Shown here: piece by piece, positions 19,652 to 29,909 of the stretch
Numbering within the stretch: position 1 is the stretch's first letter
Layout: the number at the start of each line of letters is the position of its first letter
Source of the DNA: Mucilaginibacter sp.
GTDB taxonomy: Bacteria > Bacteroidota > Bacteroidia > Sphingobacteriales > Sphingobacteriaceae
NCBI RefSeq assembly: GCF_028288105.1
Contig: NZ_JAQBOI010000253.1
Location: 1-34,503, forward strand
Length of the DNA: 34,503 nucleotides
Direction of reading: 5' to 3'
The notes under the pieces: generated by a model
What the model saw: only the letters and a program-made list of their open reading frames with translations
Databases searched by the model: none
Told to the model about the DNA's origin: nothing
Translations under genes and position numbers: made by a program

Positions 19652-22198
19652 ATGAAACGAATACTTTTACTTATAATAGTTATATGTGCTTCAATATCAG
19701 CCAAAGCCCAGTTTGGGGTTGGCGGTGGCGGTTCGGGCATTGTGGGAAAGATCTCCGGTACTGTGATTGATTCGCTCACCAAAAAACCGGTTGATTATGC
19801 TACGATCAGCTTATTTAAAAGCGGCGCGAAAACCCCTATCAACGGTGTACTTACCGATGAAAAAGGAAATTTCAAGATCGATAATATTCGCTCCGGTAAA
19901 TACAAGATCACCGTATCTTTTATCGGTTATCCAACAAAAACTTACGACCCTGTTGAAACTACCGCTTCGAAACCGGATAATAACATGGGCCAGTTAGTGA
20001 TCGCGCCAAGTGCAAAATCATTGAAAGAAGTACAGGTTGTTGGCCAGCAAGCACTTATCGAAAACAAAATTGATAAGATTGTTTACAATGCCGAAAAAGA
20101 CCTCACAGCAGCCGGTGGTAACGCTACCGACGTGCTACAGAAAGTGCCATTGGTATCGGTAGATATGAACGGTAACGTGGCCCTGCGCGGTGACCAAAAC
20201 GTAAGAGTACTTATCAATGGTAAGCCATCAGGTGCTACATCTGCCAGCCTTAGCGATGTGTTAAAAACCATCCCTGCCGATCAGATCAAAAGCATTGAGG
20301 TGTTAACTTCGCCATCGGCTAAATATGATGCTGAAGGCTCTGGTGGCATTATCAACATCATTACCAAAACCAAAAACGCATCGGGCGTTAGTGGTTCTGT
20401 AAGCGGTGGTGTAGGTACCCGCCAAAATAACGGTAACGTTAACTTTAACTACAACAAAAATCGTTTTAACTTTTCGGCCAATCTGGGTGGTAACCTTACC
20501 TGGCCGCAAACCTCAACATCAATATTCGAGCAAGCGCTTAAAGTTGGAAATTCTGTTCAGAACAATAGCAGCAATACCCATAACGAGATAAAACGCCATG
20601 GTGCACGTGGTTCTTTATCTGCCGGTTATGAGTTTAACGGCTTTAACAGCATTAACAGTACACTTACCTTAAACGATGGCGGTTTTAATGCCGACGGTGG
20701 TGGTAACTATCACTTTGAGGATGGCACACAAGTACTTGATTATATCGGCCGCTCTGTATCACATAATAAGTTTAGCGGTTTTGACTGGAACCTTGATTAT
20801 ACACACAAGTTTAAGAAAGAAGGCCATGAGATAGTAGTATCAGGACAATGGAGCCACAGCATCATAAAATCTGACTACTTAAACTTGTTTGATGCCCGTT
20901 ATGACAGCCAATCAGGTAAAAACAATGGTAAAAACAACGAGTACACTGCCCAGGCAGATTATACCTTGCCTATTAGCAAAACTCTAAAACTTGAGGCTGG
21001 TGGTAAAACCATCCAAAGGCGTATAAACAGTGTTTACGATATCTTTACGGTACAGCCCGATGATATTGCATCAGAAAACCCTGTGGGTGTTAATCCTATT
21101 TTGGATACACAGAACTCAAACCTGTATAACTACAATCAAAATGTTTATGCGGGTTATAGCGTATTTACCATTAACTTGCCAAAAAACTACGCTGTATTAG
21201 CCGGTTTCCGTTACGAGAATACACGAATTACAGGCGACCCGCAAACACCATATGCAGGTGGGGATAATTCACAAACCTTGCAGCCGTTTAAAGCTAATTA
21301 CAATACTTACGTACCAAGTTTAACTTTACAAAAAACATTTGGTTCAAATACGCTTAAATTATCATACAGCAAGCGTATACAGCGCCCAAGCCTGCAAGTG
21401 TTAAATCCATTCATTAACCGTAGCAGCCAGCAAAGCCAATCGGTAGGTAATCCTAACCTGGCTCCGGAAGTATCACAAACGGTTGAGTTAAACTATAACG
21501 CGTTTGTTAAAACTTCAGTTATAAACGTATCAGCTTATTACAAAAACACCCGCGACCTGATAGAAGGCATTGCAACACCAATATCTGATAATGGCATTAT
21601 TGTAAACCGTACTGTTCAAAACAACGTAGCAGCTAACAACTCGCTTGGTGCAAGTTTCTTTGGTTCAATAAATCCAATTAAACCTTTAACTATTCGCGCC
21701 AGTATCAACGTGTTCACCTACAACCCAAGTGTTTACGCGGCGTATGTTGACTTCATTAATCCTGATGCGTTAAAAACCCGCTTTGTAACAACCATGTTTG
21801 GTAGTGCAACACTTAACCTGCCTAAAAACTTTATCATTGAAGCTTTTGGTTTCCAAAACTCGGCACGTAGAACCATACAAGGCAGCAGTCCGTCATTCGG
21901 TATTTATGCTATTGGTATCAAGAAACAATTCCTTGATAAAAAAGCGTCTATCGGCTTCAATACCGTACAACCATTTGCGGTTAACAAATCATTTAACCAA
22001 AATATATCAAGCCCTACGTTTAGCCAAACTTCACGTACACAATTCCCTTTCCAATCTTTCGGTATAACATTTAGCTATAGCTTCGGTAAAATAAGCTTCA
22101 GCAACCCGCAACAGAAGAAAAAGAAAGGCGTTAATAACGACGACCAAATACAAGGCGGCGACCAAACCGGTGGCGCACCACCAGCAGGCGGACGTTAA
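19652..22198 (+). CDS. TonB-dependent receptor-like outer-membrane beta-barrel protein
   Basis: Signal peptide, KISGTVIDSLTKKPVDYATISLF carboxypeptidase-regulatory-like domain, plug-like ATDVLQKVPLVSVDMNGNVALRGDQNVRVLINGKPSG, barrel ending ITFSYSFGKISF. Confidence 0.92.
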   Translation: MKRILLLIIVICASISAKAQFGVGGGGSGIVGKISGTVIDSLTKKPVDYATISLFKSGAKTPINGVLTDEKGNFKIDNIRSGKYKITVSFIGYPTKTYDPVETTASKPDNNMGQLVIAPSAKSLKEVQVVGQQALIENKIDKIVYNAEKDLTAAGGNATDVLQKVPLVSVDMNGNVALRGDQNVRVLINGKPSGATSASLSDVLKTIPADQIKSIEVLTSPSAKYDAEGSGGIINIITKTKNASGVSGSVSGGVGTRQNNGNVNFNYNKNRFNFSANLGGNLTWPQTSTSIFEQALKVGNSVQNNSSNTHNEIKRHGARGSLSAGYEFNGFNSINSTLTLNDGGFNADGGGNYHFEDGTQVLDYIGRSVSHNKFSGFDWNLDYTHKFKKEGHEIVVSGQWSHSIIKSDYLNLFDARYDSQSGKNNGKNNEYTAQADYTLPISKTLKLEAGGKTIQRRINSVYDIFTVQPDDIASENPVGVNPILDTQNSNLYNYNQNVYAGYSVFTINLPKNYAVLAGFRYENTRITGDPQTPYAGGDNSQTLQPFKANYNTYVPSLTLQKTFGSNTLKLSYSKRIQRPSLQVLNPFINRSSQQSQSVGNPNLAPEVSQTVELNYNAFVKTSVINVSAYYKNTRDLIEGIATPISDNGIIVNRTVQNNVAANNSLGASFFGSINPIKPLTIRASINVFTYNPSVYAAYVDFINPDALKTRFVTTMFGSATLNLPKNFIIEAFGFQNSARRTIQGSSPSFGIYAIGIKKQFLDKKASIGFNTVQPFAVNKSFNQNISSPTFSQTSRTQFPFQSFGITFSYSFGKISFSNPQQKKKKGVNNDDQIQGGDQTGGAPPAGGR

Positions 22199-22220
22199 TA
22201 GCCAGTAATAATTAATAGAT

Positions 22221-22251
22221 AAAAAGCCCCTTCCAATTGAAGGGGCTTTTT
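22221..22251 (+). terminator. Intrinsic terminator
   Basis: AAAAAGCCCCTT CCAATTG AAGGGGCTTTTT. Confidence 0.9.
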
Positions 22252-22323
22252 ATCTATACGCAACTTTTTATTTAAAACTTCGTACAACTTAATAATAATA
22301 ATTATTAACTAAACCTTATAGCG

Positions 22324-22680
22324 ATGAAGAAAAAAACCATTCTAATTATTACAGCGCTGTTATTTATTTTCAGCGTTAATTATTCTGTAGCTTCCGTAGA
22401 TTTTAAAGGAAAGCAAAAAGATGTTACTTTCCAAAATGCCCAAAAAGAATCGGCTGTATCTTTAGGATCTTATACATATGGCGGAGTAGACTACTATTTT
22501 GAGGGAGACGATTTTGGGAACGTGAGCGGTGTTTATTATCTAAATAATGGAGTACCTCGTTATTTAAAGCATTTTAGTGGCACATGGAGCGCTCCCGTAA
22601 ACGGAGGGGTGGCATTTGTTACTGCTACGGTATATTATGCTAGTGGTATGTATTTCGATGTTTCAGAAGATCTGTTTTAA
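22324..22680 (+). CDS. Small secreted hypothetical protein
   Basis: Signal peptide MKKKTILIITALLFIFSVNYSVAS; no recognisable family; isolated between two terminators. Confidence 0.7.
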   Translation: MKKKTILIITALLFIFSVNYSVASVDFKGKQKDVTFQNAQKESAVSLGSYTYGGVDYYFEGDDFGNVSGVYYLNNGVPRYLKHFSGTWSAPVNGGVAFVTATVYYASGMYFDVSEDLF

Positions 22681-22723
22681 AAAAAAGTCTTCCAATAAAG
22701 CTTTTTAGCCGCTACTCTAATGA

Positions 22724-22757
22724 AAAAGGCCGGTCAATTAACTTGACCGGCCTTTTG
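22724..22757. terminator. Bidirectional intrinsic terminator
   Basis: AAAAGGCCGGTCAA TTAAC TTGACCGGCCTTTT between convergent genes. Confidence 0.9.
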
Positions 22758-22778
22758 TATCTCAGATTCAGCTTTCGC

Positions 22779-24080
<1,302 letters not shown>

Positions 24081-24181
24081 TTATTTGTCGAATTTTGAGT
24101 GATATACTATACTAATTTGGTCGGCTAAGTTAAGCGCAAATTCAACAAATCGCAATTGAAATTTTGTATTTGTAATGATTA

Positions 24182-24919
24182 TTAATCATTTGTGGTTGGC
24201 AGATGCTCACGCTCCACAGCATTTTTGCGGTTTATACGATACATTAGCGTCAACATCATATTGTTTTTGGCACTGCTGGTGGTTGCAGTATAGTTACGCT
24301 GATTTATCCAGCCTGCCTGTACTATCCATTTTTTATCAAACTGGTAACCTAATGATGCCGATATTCGGTTACGTTCAAAGTTGGGTGCTTTATTGTTAAA
24401 AAACACCTCATCAAAAATTGACAGGAACCAGGTTTTAGCTACAATTTTTTTATTGTTAAGCGGTACAAACATATTTAGCCTGTAACGAAAGCGGTTGCGG
24501 TAGTCGCCGTTTACCCAACGTTGCTCCACACGGTAACGGTGCTCAAACTTTAGCGGAGTAAGCAACTGGTTAATGGTCATTTGCTCCCATACACGAAATT
24601 CGTTGGTAAGCGGGCCTTTGTCTACGTCAAGATAATCATAAGTATGATAGGTACCGGTCCCCAACAAGGCAACAAAGTTTTTATCAATATCATAGCTTAC
24701 ACCGGCTTTAGCTTCATAGTATTGAAACTGACTGAAACCTGCACCATTTGTGCGTGCCTGGAACTCGGTATAACCGCCCCATTTGTGTGCAGTATCGCCC
24801 GGCATAACAATGGTGACAATTCCCCAGGTACCGGTTTTTGAATCTTGTGCATTAACTTTTGATGAACATATTGTTAACACAATAATTAATAAGGTTAAGT
24901 AAGTAATATTCTTTAACAT
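24182..24919 (-). CDS. DUF2490 domain protein, probable outer-membrane barrel
   Basis: Signal peptide; FEHRYRVEQRWVNGDYRNRFRYRLNMFVPLN pattern. Confidence 0.88.
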   Translation of the reverse strand: MLKNITYLTLLIIVLTICSSKVNAQDSKTGTWGIVTIVMPGDTAHKWGGYTEFQARTNGAGFSQFQYYEAKAGVSYDIDKNFVALLGTGTYHTYDYLDVDKGPLTNEFRVWEQMTINQLLTPLKFEHRYRVEQRWVNGDYRNRFRYRLNMFVPLNNKKIVAKTWFLSIFDEVFFNNKAPNFERNRISASLGYQFDKKWIVQAGWINQRNYTATTSSAKNNMMLTLMYRINRKNAVEREHLPTTND

Positions 24920-25054
24920 TTGATTAATATTATTTTAATGCAAATGTATTTCCTGATTGTTACCTGCGTGTTAACTATACAAGTGTTAATGTTATTAATA
25001 TGTTAAGGATTGGCGTTTATGTTAATTTAATGTTAACCGCCTCAAACAAAAAAA

Positions 25055-25072
25055 GACGCGAAGTATCGCGTC
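25055..25072 (-). terminator. Repeat-type hairpin acting as intrinsic terminator for the ABC permease operon
   Basis: On the minus strand GACGCGA TACT TCGCGTC followed by TTTTTTTG. Confidence 0.75.
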
Positions 25073-25128
25073 TCTACCTATCTTTTGTCTTCTTTCTTGA
25101 CTCTAAAAATCTTGCATCTCTTCTTCCT

Positions 25129-26247
25129 CTACTCCCATTTAAACGTTTTCACGGCAACCGCATAGACCCCTATTCCCCATAGCAGCAGTATAAATAGCTG
25201 ATGCGTAACATCGCCCAGGCCAGCACCTTCGAAGGCTACCTTGCGCATGGCATTGTTTAAGTGTGTTAATGGCAATACGTTACTTACATGCTGCAACCAG
25301 GTTGGGAAAGCCGTTACCGAGAAAAAGGTCCCCGACAGTAAAAACTGCGGCAGCGTAATAATATTTGATAACGGCGGCACCGTACTTTCGTTTTTGGCGA
25401 TGCCTGATATGGTAAAGCCAAAACCCATAAATATGATAAGCCCTATTGTACAAAGCACCAGCATATTCAGCACCGTGACCACACCGTGTATTAATGTAAA
25501 GCCAAACGCGTAATGCCCAATCATAATAATAAACAGCGCACCCAGTAACGAAAACACAATACGGGCAAGGGTTTCGCCCAAAACTATACTGTACCTTTTA
25601 ACCGGGGTGGCAAAAAAGCGTTTAATAACCAGCGTTAACCTCAAGCTAATAAAAACGAATGCTGTTCCAAATACCCCACTGCTTAACAGCGAAAAACCCA
25701 ACTGGCCCGGCAATATAAAATCGATGTACTTGTACTCTCGCCCGGTAACAACGGTTTCTTTAAGATTGACAGCATCTGGTATTTTAATGCCCGAATAAGC
25801 TTTTATCCTGCTTAGCTGTTCTGATTGTAAACGGTAGAATATATTATTCAGGGCCGATTTTAATACCGCTCCCTTATCGCCCGATGCATGGCTGTATTGT
25901 ACGCTCATATCTATCGGCTTCATTGGCACAAAAGGTTTAAGATCGATAATAGCATCTATACTTCCTTTTGCCAGATTCTTGTTCATCTCATCGACAGATT
26001 GATCTTTAATGAGGTGTACAATAGTATTTTTCTGTAAGGCCTTGTAAACCGGATTTAGCGTGTCACATCCTTTGGTTACACCTACATCTATCGACATGCC
26101 CCCACCGCCAATATTGGCAAACACTACAATAAATATCAATGGGAACGCCAAACTAAACACCACCGCCGAGGGGCTTCGTAAAATAGAACGGAAACTGGCT
26201 TTTGCAATAGCCAGGGTGGCACGGGTATTACTATATTTTTGGTTCAT
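25129..26247 (-). CDS. ABC-2 type transporter permease
   Basis: RSPSAVVFSLAFPLIFIVVFANIGGGG; LPQFLLSGTFFSVTAFPTWLQHVSNVLPLTHLNNAMR. Confidence 0.93.
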   Translation of the reverse strand: MNQKYSNTRATLAIAKASFRSILRSPSAVVFSLAFPLIFIVVFANIGGGGMSIDVGVTKGCDTLNPVYKALQKNTIVHLIKDQSVDEMNKNLAKGSIDAIIDLKPFVPMKPIDMSVQYSHASGDKGAVLKSALNNIFYRLQSEQLSRIKAYSGIKIPDAVNLKETVVTGREYKYIDFILPGQLGFSLLSSGVFGTAFVFISLRLTLVIKRFFATPVKRYSIVLGETLARIVFSLLGALFIIMIGHYAFGFTLIHGVVTVLNMLVLCTIGLIIFMGFGFTISGIAKNESTVPPLSNIITLPQFLLSGTFFSVTAFPTWLQHVSNVLPLTHLNNAMRKVAFEGAGLGDVTHQLFILLLWGIGVYAVAVKTFKWE

Positions 26248-26316
26248 TAGTTCAATTGTTCATTAGTTTATTGGTGCTTTCAAAAGCTGCAAACTGCCTA
26301 CCGGCAACTGCAAACT
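26242..26316. repeat. Two juxtaposed repeat remnants between ABC ATPase and permease
   Basis: Direct repeat GTTCATTAGTT at 26242-26252 and 26258-26268; GCTGCAAACTGCC / GGCAACTGCAAACT at 26286-26316. Confidence 0.75.
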
Positions 26317-26320
26317 CTTT

Positions 26321-27085
26321 CTAACTCTCCCTCCACTCCTTACCGGTAAGGTTAATAAATACGTCTTCCAGATTGGCTCCTTTTGTTTCCTTTTCGCGTT
26401 CAAAACCTGTGGCTACCAGCTGATCAATAAAATGATCGGGAGTATCAATACCGATAATATGGCCACCGTCAACAAAGGCTACACGGTCGCATAATACTTC
26501 GGCTTCGTCCATATAGTGGGTGGTGATAACTACCGTGGTGCCTGCATCGCGTATCTCGCGGATCAAATCCCAAAGGTTACGGCGGGCTTGCGGGTCAAGG
26601 CCGGTTGTAGGCTCGTCCAGGAAAATTATACGGGGGTTATTTATTAAAGTAGTAGCAATAGAGAAGCGCTGCTTTTGCCCGCCCGATAGATCTTTGTATT
26701 TTGCTTTAGCTTTATCAGTTAAGGCTACCTTTTCCAGCATCTCCATTGGGGTTTTATTAACCCCGTATAAGCCGCAAAACAGCACGATCAATTCCGATAG
26801 GTTAAGGTTAGGATAATATCCTGCTGCCTGTAGTTGCACACCAATACGTTTTTTTATACTGTCGGCATCGGTTTCTATATCAAAGCCATCAACCATAATT
26901 TCGCCCGATGTTTTTTCGCGCAGCGTTTCTATAACTTCCAGCGTAGTAGTTTTACCCGCCCCATTCGGGCCAAGCAGCCCGAAGATCTCGCCCTCGTAAA
27001 CTTCAAAACTAATGCCTTTTACAGCCTCAAAATCGCCATAGTTTTTAACCAGATTTTTTACCGTAATAATAGGTTGGTTTGCCAT
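26321..27085 (-). CDS. ABC transporter ATP-binding protein
   Basis: Walker A GLLGPNGAGKTT; signature LSGGQKQR; Walker B IIFLDEPTTGLDP. Confidence 0.96.
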   Translation of the reverse strand: MANQPIITVKNLVKNYGDFEAVKGISFEVYEGEIFGLLGPNGAGKTTTLEVIETLREKTSGEIMVDGFDIETDADSIKKRIGVQLQAAGYYPNLNLSELIVLFCGLYGVNKTPMEMLEKVALTDKAKAKYKDLSGGQKQRFSIATTLINNPRIIFLDEPTTGLDPQARRNLWDLIREIRDAGTTVVITTHYMDEAEVLCDRVAFVDGGHIIGIDTPDHFIDQLVATGFEREKETKGANLEDVFINLTGKEWRES

Positions 27086-27194
27086 AATGTAAATATGCGG
27101 TGTATTTGTTTAATTATCACATAGCCAAGGTTAAAATCAGATTAAAATTCAATTAGATTTTCGCCCGCAACAAGGCTTGTATGACCAGTTAATT

Positions 27195-27293
27195 TTAAAA
27201 AATTAAATGGCCCAACAAGCTGATAGCAATAATGACTTTTGTTACGAAGGCAACAATAGCGGTAAGTACAGGTAGTGTGAGTAAAGTTGTCAT
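27195..27293 (-). CDS. Possible 32-aa hydrophobic small protein (MTTLLTLPVLTAIVAFVTKVIIAISLLGHLIF)
   Basis: Complete ATG-TAA ORF in an otherwise empty 348-bp gap; entirely TM-like; promoter-like TACATTTTTG upstream. Below the ORF-track size cut-off. Confidence 0.4.
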   Translation of the reverse strand: MTTLLTLPVLTAIVAFVTKVIIAISLLGHLIF

Positions 27294-27433
27294 GATGTTT
27301 AGTTTTAACACCACAAAAATGTACCTAAACCGGGCTTTTTAACAGGGTTTTTAGGTGAATGGATGCAAATTGTCGGTAAATGTATTCTTCTAAGGAATGA
27401 GTATCGGCATTTTGCAGGCTGCGTTTTTACCGG

Positions 27434-29272
27434 TTATTCGGGATCAACGTTAATACCAATTTGCTTAAGCAGCAACGATGCGTTGAAGGTTTTGCACTCG
27501 CCATGTTTTATTTTATAGTCGAACAGCATTTCGCCGTTTTGCACCTGTATATCAAAATAGTAATTGCGTACGTAGTTAGGGTATTTATCTTCTAAACGGG
27601 CAATCTGCAGATCGTGTGTGGCTACCATTCCTACGCCTTTTTTACTGATGAGTTGTTCAATAACCGCTTTACTGCCCAAGTATTTATCCATGGAGTTGGT
27701 TCCGCGCAGCATCTCGTCAATCAAAAAGAAAACACGGTGCTCATGTTCAACAGCAGCCAGCAGCATTTGCAGGCGGTCAAGTTCGGCCTTAAAGGTTGAT
27801 GTGCTTTCGTTCAGCGAATCTTTTATCCGCATGTAACTTACTATCGTGATAACCGAAACCTCCATACTTGTCGCACATACCGGCGCCCCGCTTAAAGCCA
27901 GCACGGTGTTAATGCCGATGGTACGCAGAAAAGTACTTTTACCGGCCATGTTGCTTCCGGTTATAATGTCAATGTTATAAGCATCTTTCAGGTCGTAATC
28001 GTTATCAACCCTTTTATCGCTGCGGATAAGCGGGTGGGCGATATTTTTGGCCAAAACAGTATAACCTTCGGTATCTGCAATAACAGGATAAACCCATTCC
28101 GGATAGTTTATGGCAGGTACAGAAATGCTTATCAACGCTTCAAACTCGGCAATTACATCAAAGGCTTCTTCCAGGTTTTCGCAGTTGTTACGCTTCCAGT
28201 TCTCAATGGCTATGATCTGCCTGATATCCCACAGTAAAAACACATTGAGAATAACGCCTACAATCACATTAAGGTGGTAGTTAAGCTTATTGATCAGTTC
28301 GGATAGTTCTTTTATCTTTTCGGATGTTTTATCGTCCTTTAATTTTTGGGCCAGGTTATTGGTATAGGCAGCGCCCCACTCCTGCGTTTCTATCTTGTTG
28401 AAAACACCGGCATAGTTGCCCAGCATCTTCCCAATTTTATCGGCTATCATATCGGCCTTTTTAATATAGGTGGCTTTAGAAAATACAATGCCCATATTTA
28501 ACAGCCCAATAAACGTAGCCAGGCTTTTAACCGGCGGGTAAAAATATGCGGCAACAATAACCGCAACTAATATATAAGGCGCAACTTTAGCGTATTTACC
28601 CAACCACTTTTCGCCGCTTAAGTTCAGTGGCAGGTGCAGGTATTTAAACAAATTATTAAGGCGGCTAACATCGCCATCATTACAAAATAAAAGTAAAGTT
28701 TGTAATTCCTTTTTCCATTCGTTTTTAACGGCCAGTTCTTTTATAGCTTCCTGTCGTAATAAAATTGTTGGCTTATCTGATGGCGCATTTAACCAGGCTG
28801 CCAGCTTATTGCTCCCTGTTGATGTTGCCGCGCGGTTGATCAATTGAAACAATGAAGCGTTACCGAATATATCCAGATCAGAACTATAAAAATGTTTCTC
28901 GTTGCTATATTGCTGCCCGTTACTGTACAAGTTTGTATTGCTTTGAAGGCTGTTAATCTCGTTAAGGTTTATCTTTTCCAGATCCAGGTAATAATCGCGT
29001 TGGCGTTCGTACTTGCCCTGGCGGGATACCAGCCATGCAAACCCGGCCAACAAGGCCACAAAAGCAATGGCCATAATGGTAAAATTATCCTGCACAATGG
29101 TAAGGTATACCGAGAAGATCATTAACCCGAAAATGCCCAGCCTTAACAGCGAATACGTGTTGGCCAGTTCTTTATATTTATTTGCCTCTTGCTTTGCCAG
29201 CGCGGCAGCCTCGGTATAGTTGTTTATTATGGCTTGTTCCACAGGTTTTAAAAGGTATTTTTGCAGCTTCAA
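27434..29272 (-). CDS. MutS-related ATPase with predicted transmembrane helices
   Basis: DIITGSNMAGKSTFLRTIG Walker A; NESTSTFKAELDRL; RVFFLIDEMLRGTNS Walker B; MVATHDL. Hydrophobic segments LLRLGIFGLMIFSVYLTIV and FTIMAIAFVALLAGFAWLV near the N-terminus. Confidence 0.9.
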   Translation of the reverse strand: MKLQKYLLKPVEQAIINNYTEAAALAKQEANKYKELANTYSLLRLGIFGLMIFSVYLTIVQDNFTIMAIAFVALLAGFAWLVSRQGKYERQRDYYLDLEKINLNEINSLQSNTNLYSNGQQYSNEKHFYSSDLDIFGNASLFQLINRAATSTGSNKLAAWLNAPSDKPTILLRQEAIKELAVKNEWKKELQTLLLFCNDGDVSRLNNLFKYLHLPLNLSGEKWLGKYAKVAPYILVAVIVAAYFYPPVKSLATFIGLLNMGIVFSKATYIKKADMIADKIGKMLGNYAGVFNKIETQEWGAAYTNNLAQKLKDDKTSEKIKELSELINKLNYHLNVIVGVILNVFLLWDIRQIIAIENWKRNNCENLEEAFDVIAEFEALISISVPAINYPEWVYPVIADTEGYTVLAKNIAHPLIRSDKRVDNDYDLKDAYNIDIITGSNMAGKSTFLRTIGINTVLALSGAPVCATSMEVSVITIVSYMRIKDSLNESTSTFKAELDRLQMLLAAVEHEHRVFFLIDEMLRGTNSMDKYLGSKAVIEQLISKKGVGMVATHDLQIARLEDKYPNYVRNYYFDIQVQNGEMLFDYKIKHGECKTFNASLLLKQIGINVDPE

Positions 29273-29320
29273 TGTTACAACAATAAGAGCACATTTCTAC
29301 TTTAATAGTTACAAGCTTAA

Positions 29321-29794
29321 ATGAAAATTACGTTTATTACCGTTGGCAAAACCGAGGATGCCTATTTAAAAGATGGCATTGAAAAATATGTAAAGCGCCT
29401 AAAGCATTATACCAAGCTGGAAATGGTAGATATCCCCGAGTTAAAAAACACCAAGGCCCTAACCGAAGATCAGCAAAAAGCCAAAGAAGCCGAGCTGATC
29501 CTGAAAAAAATAACGGTGCAGGACCACGTAATACTGCTCGACGAAAACGGCATGGAGTTTACCTCGGTACAGTTTGCCAACTACATCAATAAACGTTCGG
29601 TATCGTCATCAGCTAATCTCATTTTTATTGTTGGTGGCCCCTACGGGTTCGACCAATCTGTTTACCAGCGCGCCAACGATAAAATATCCCTAAGCCGTAT
29701 GACCTTTTCGCACCAAATGGTCCGCCTGTTTTTTGTGGAGCAATTGTACCGGGCGTATAGCATTATTAAAGGCGAACCGTATCATCATCAATAG
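29321..29794 (+). CDS. rlmH: 23S rRNA (pseudouridine(1915)-N(3))-methyltransferase RlmH
   Basis: MKITFITVGKTEDAYLKDGIEKYVKRLKHY; FIVGGPYGFDQSVYQRAN; MTFSHQMVRLFFVEQLYRAYSIIKGEPYHHQ. Confidence 0.97.
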   Translation: MKITFITVGKTEDAYLKDGIEKYVKRLKHYTKLEMVDIPELKNTKALTEDQQKAKEAELILKKITVQDHVILLDENGMEFTSVQFANYINKRSVSSSANLIFIVGGPYGFDQSVYQRANDKISLSRMTFSHQMVRLFFVEQLYRAYSIIKGEPYHHQ

Positions 29795-29797
29795 CCC

Positions 29798-29902
29798 AGA
29801 TGTGCAGATTTTAGATGTGCGGATATGCAAATGAGGTGAAGTTGATTCGTTTCCAATAATGTAATTTATTTGCACATTTGCATATCTGCATATTTGCACA
29901 TC
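29798..29902. repeat. Mirrored ATGTGCAGAT-type repeat, copy 2
   Basis: Arm 1 AGATGTGCAGATTTTAGATGTGCGGATATGCAAATGA matches copy 1 arm 1 at 33 of 37 aligned bases (hand count). Arm 2 TTTGCACATTTGCATATCTGCATATTTGCACATC is inverted. Confidence 0.9.
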
Positions 29903-29909
29903 GATTATC

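Noticed and set aside
24174-24190. 17-bp perfect palindrome AATGATTATTAATCATT over the DUF2490 stop
   Set aside because: AT-only-like composition and coding overlap make chance likely; no T-tract or paired motif to support a function.
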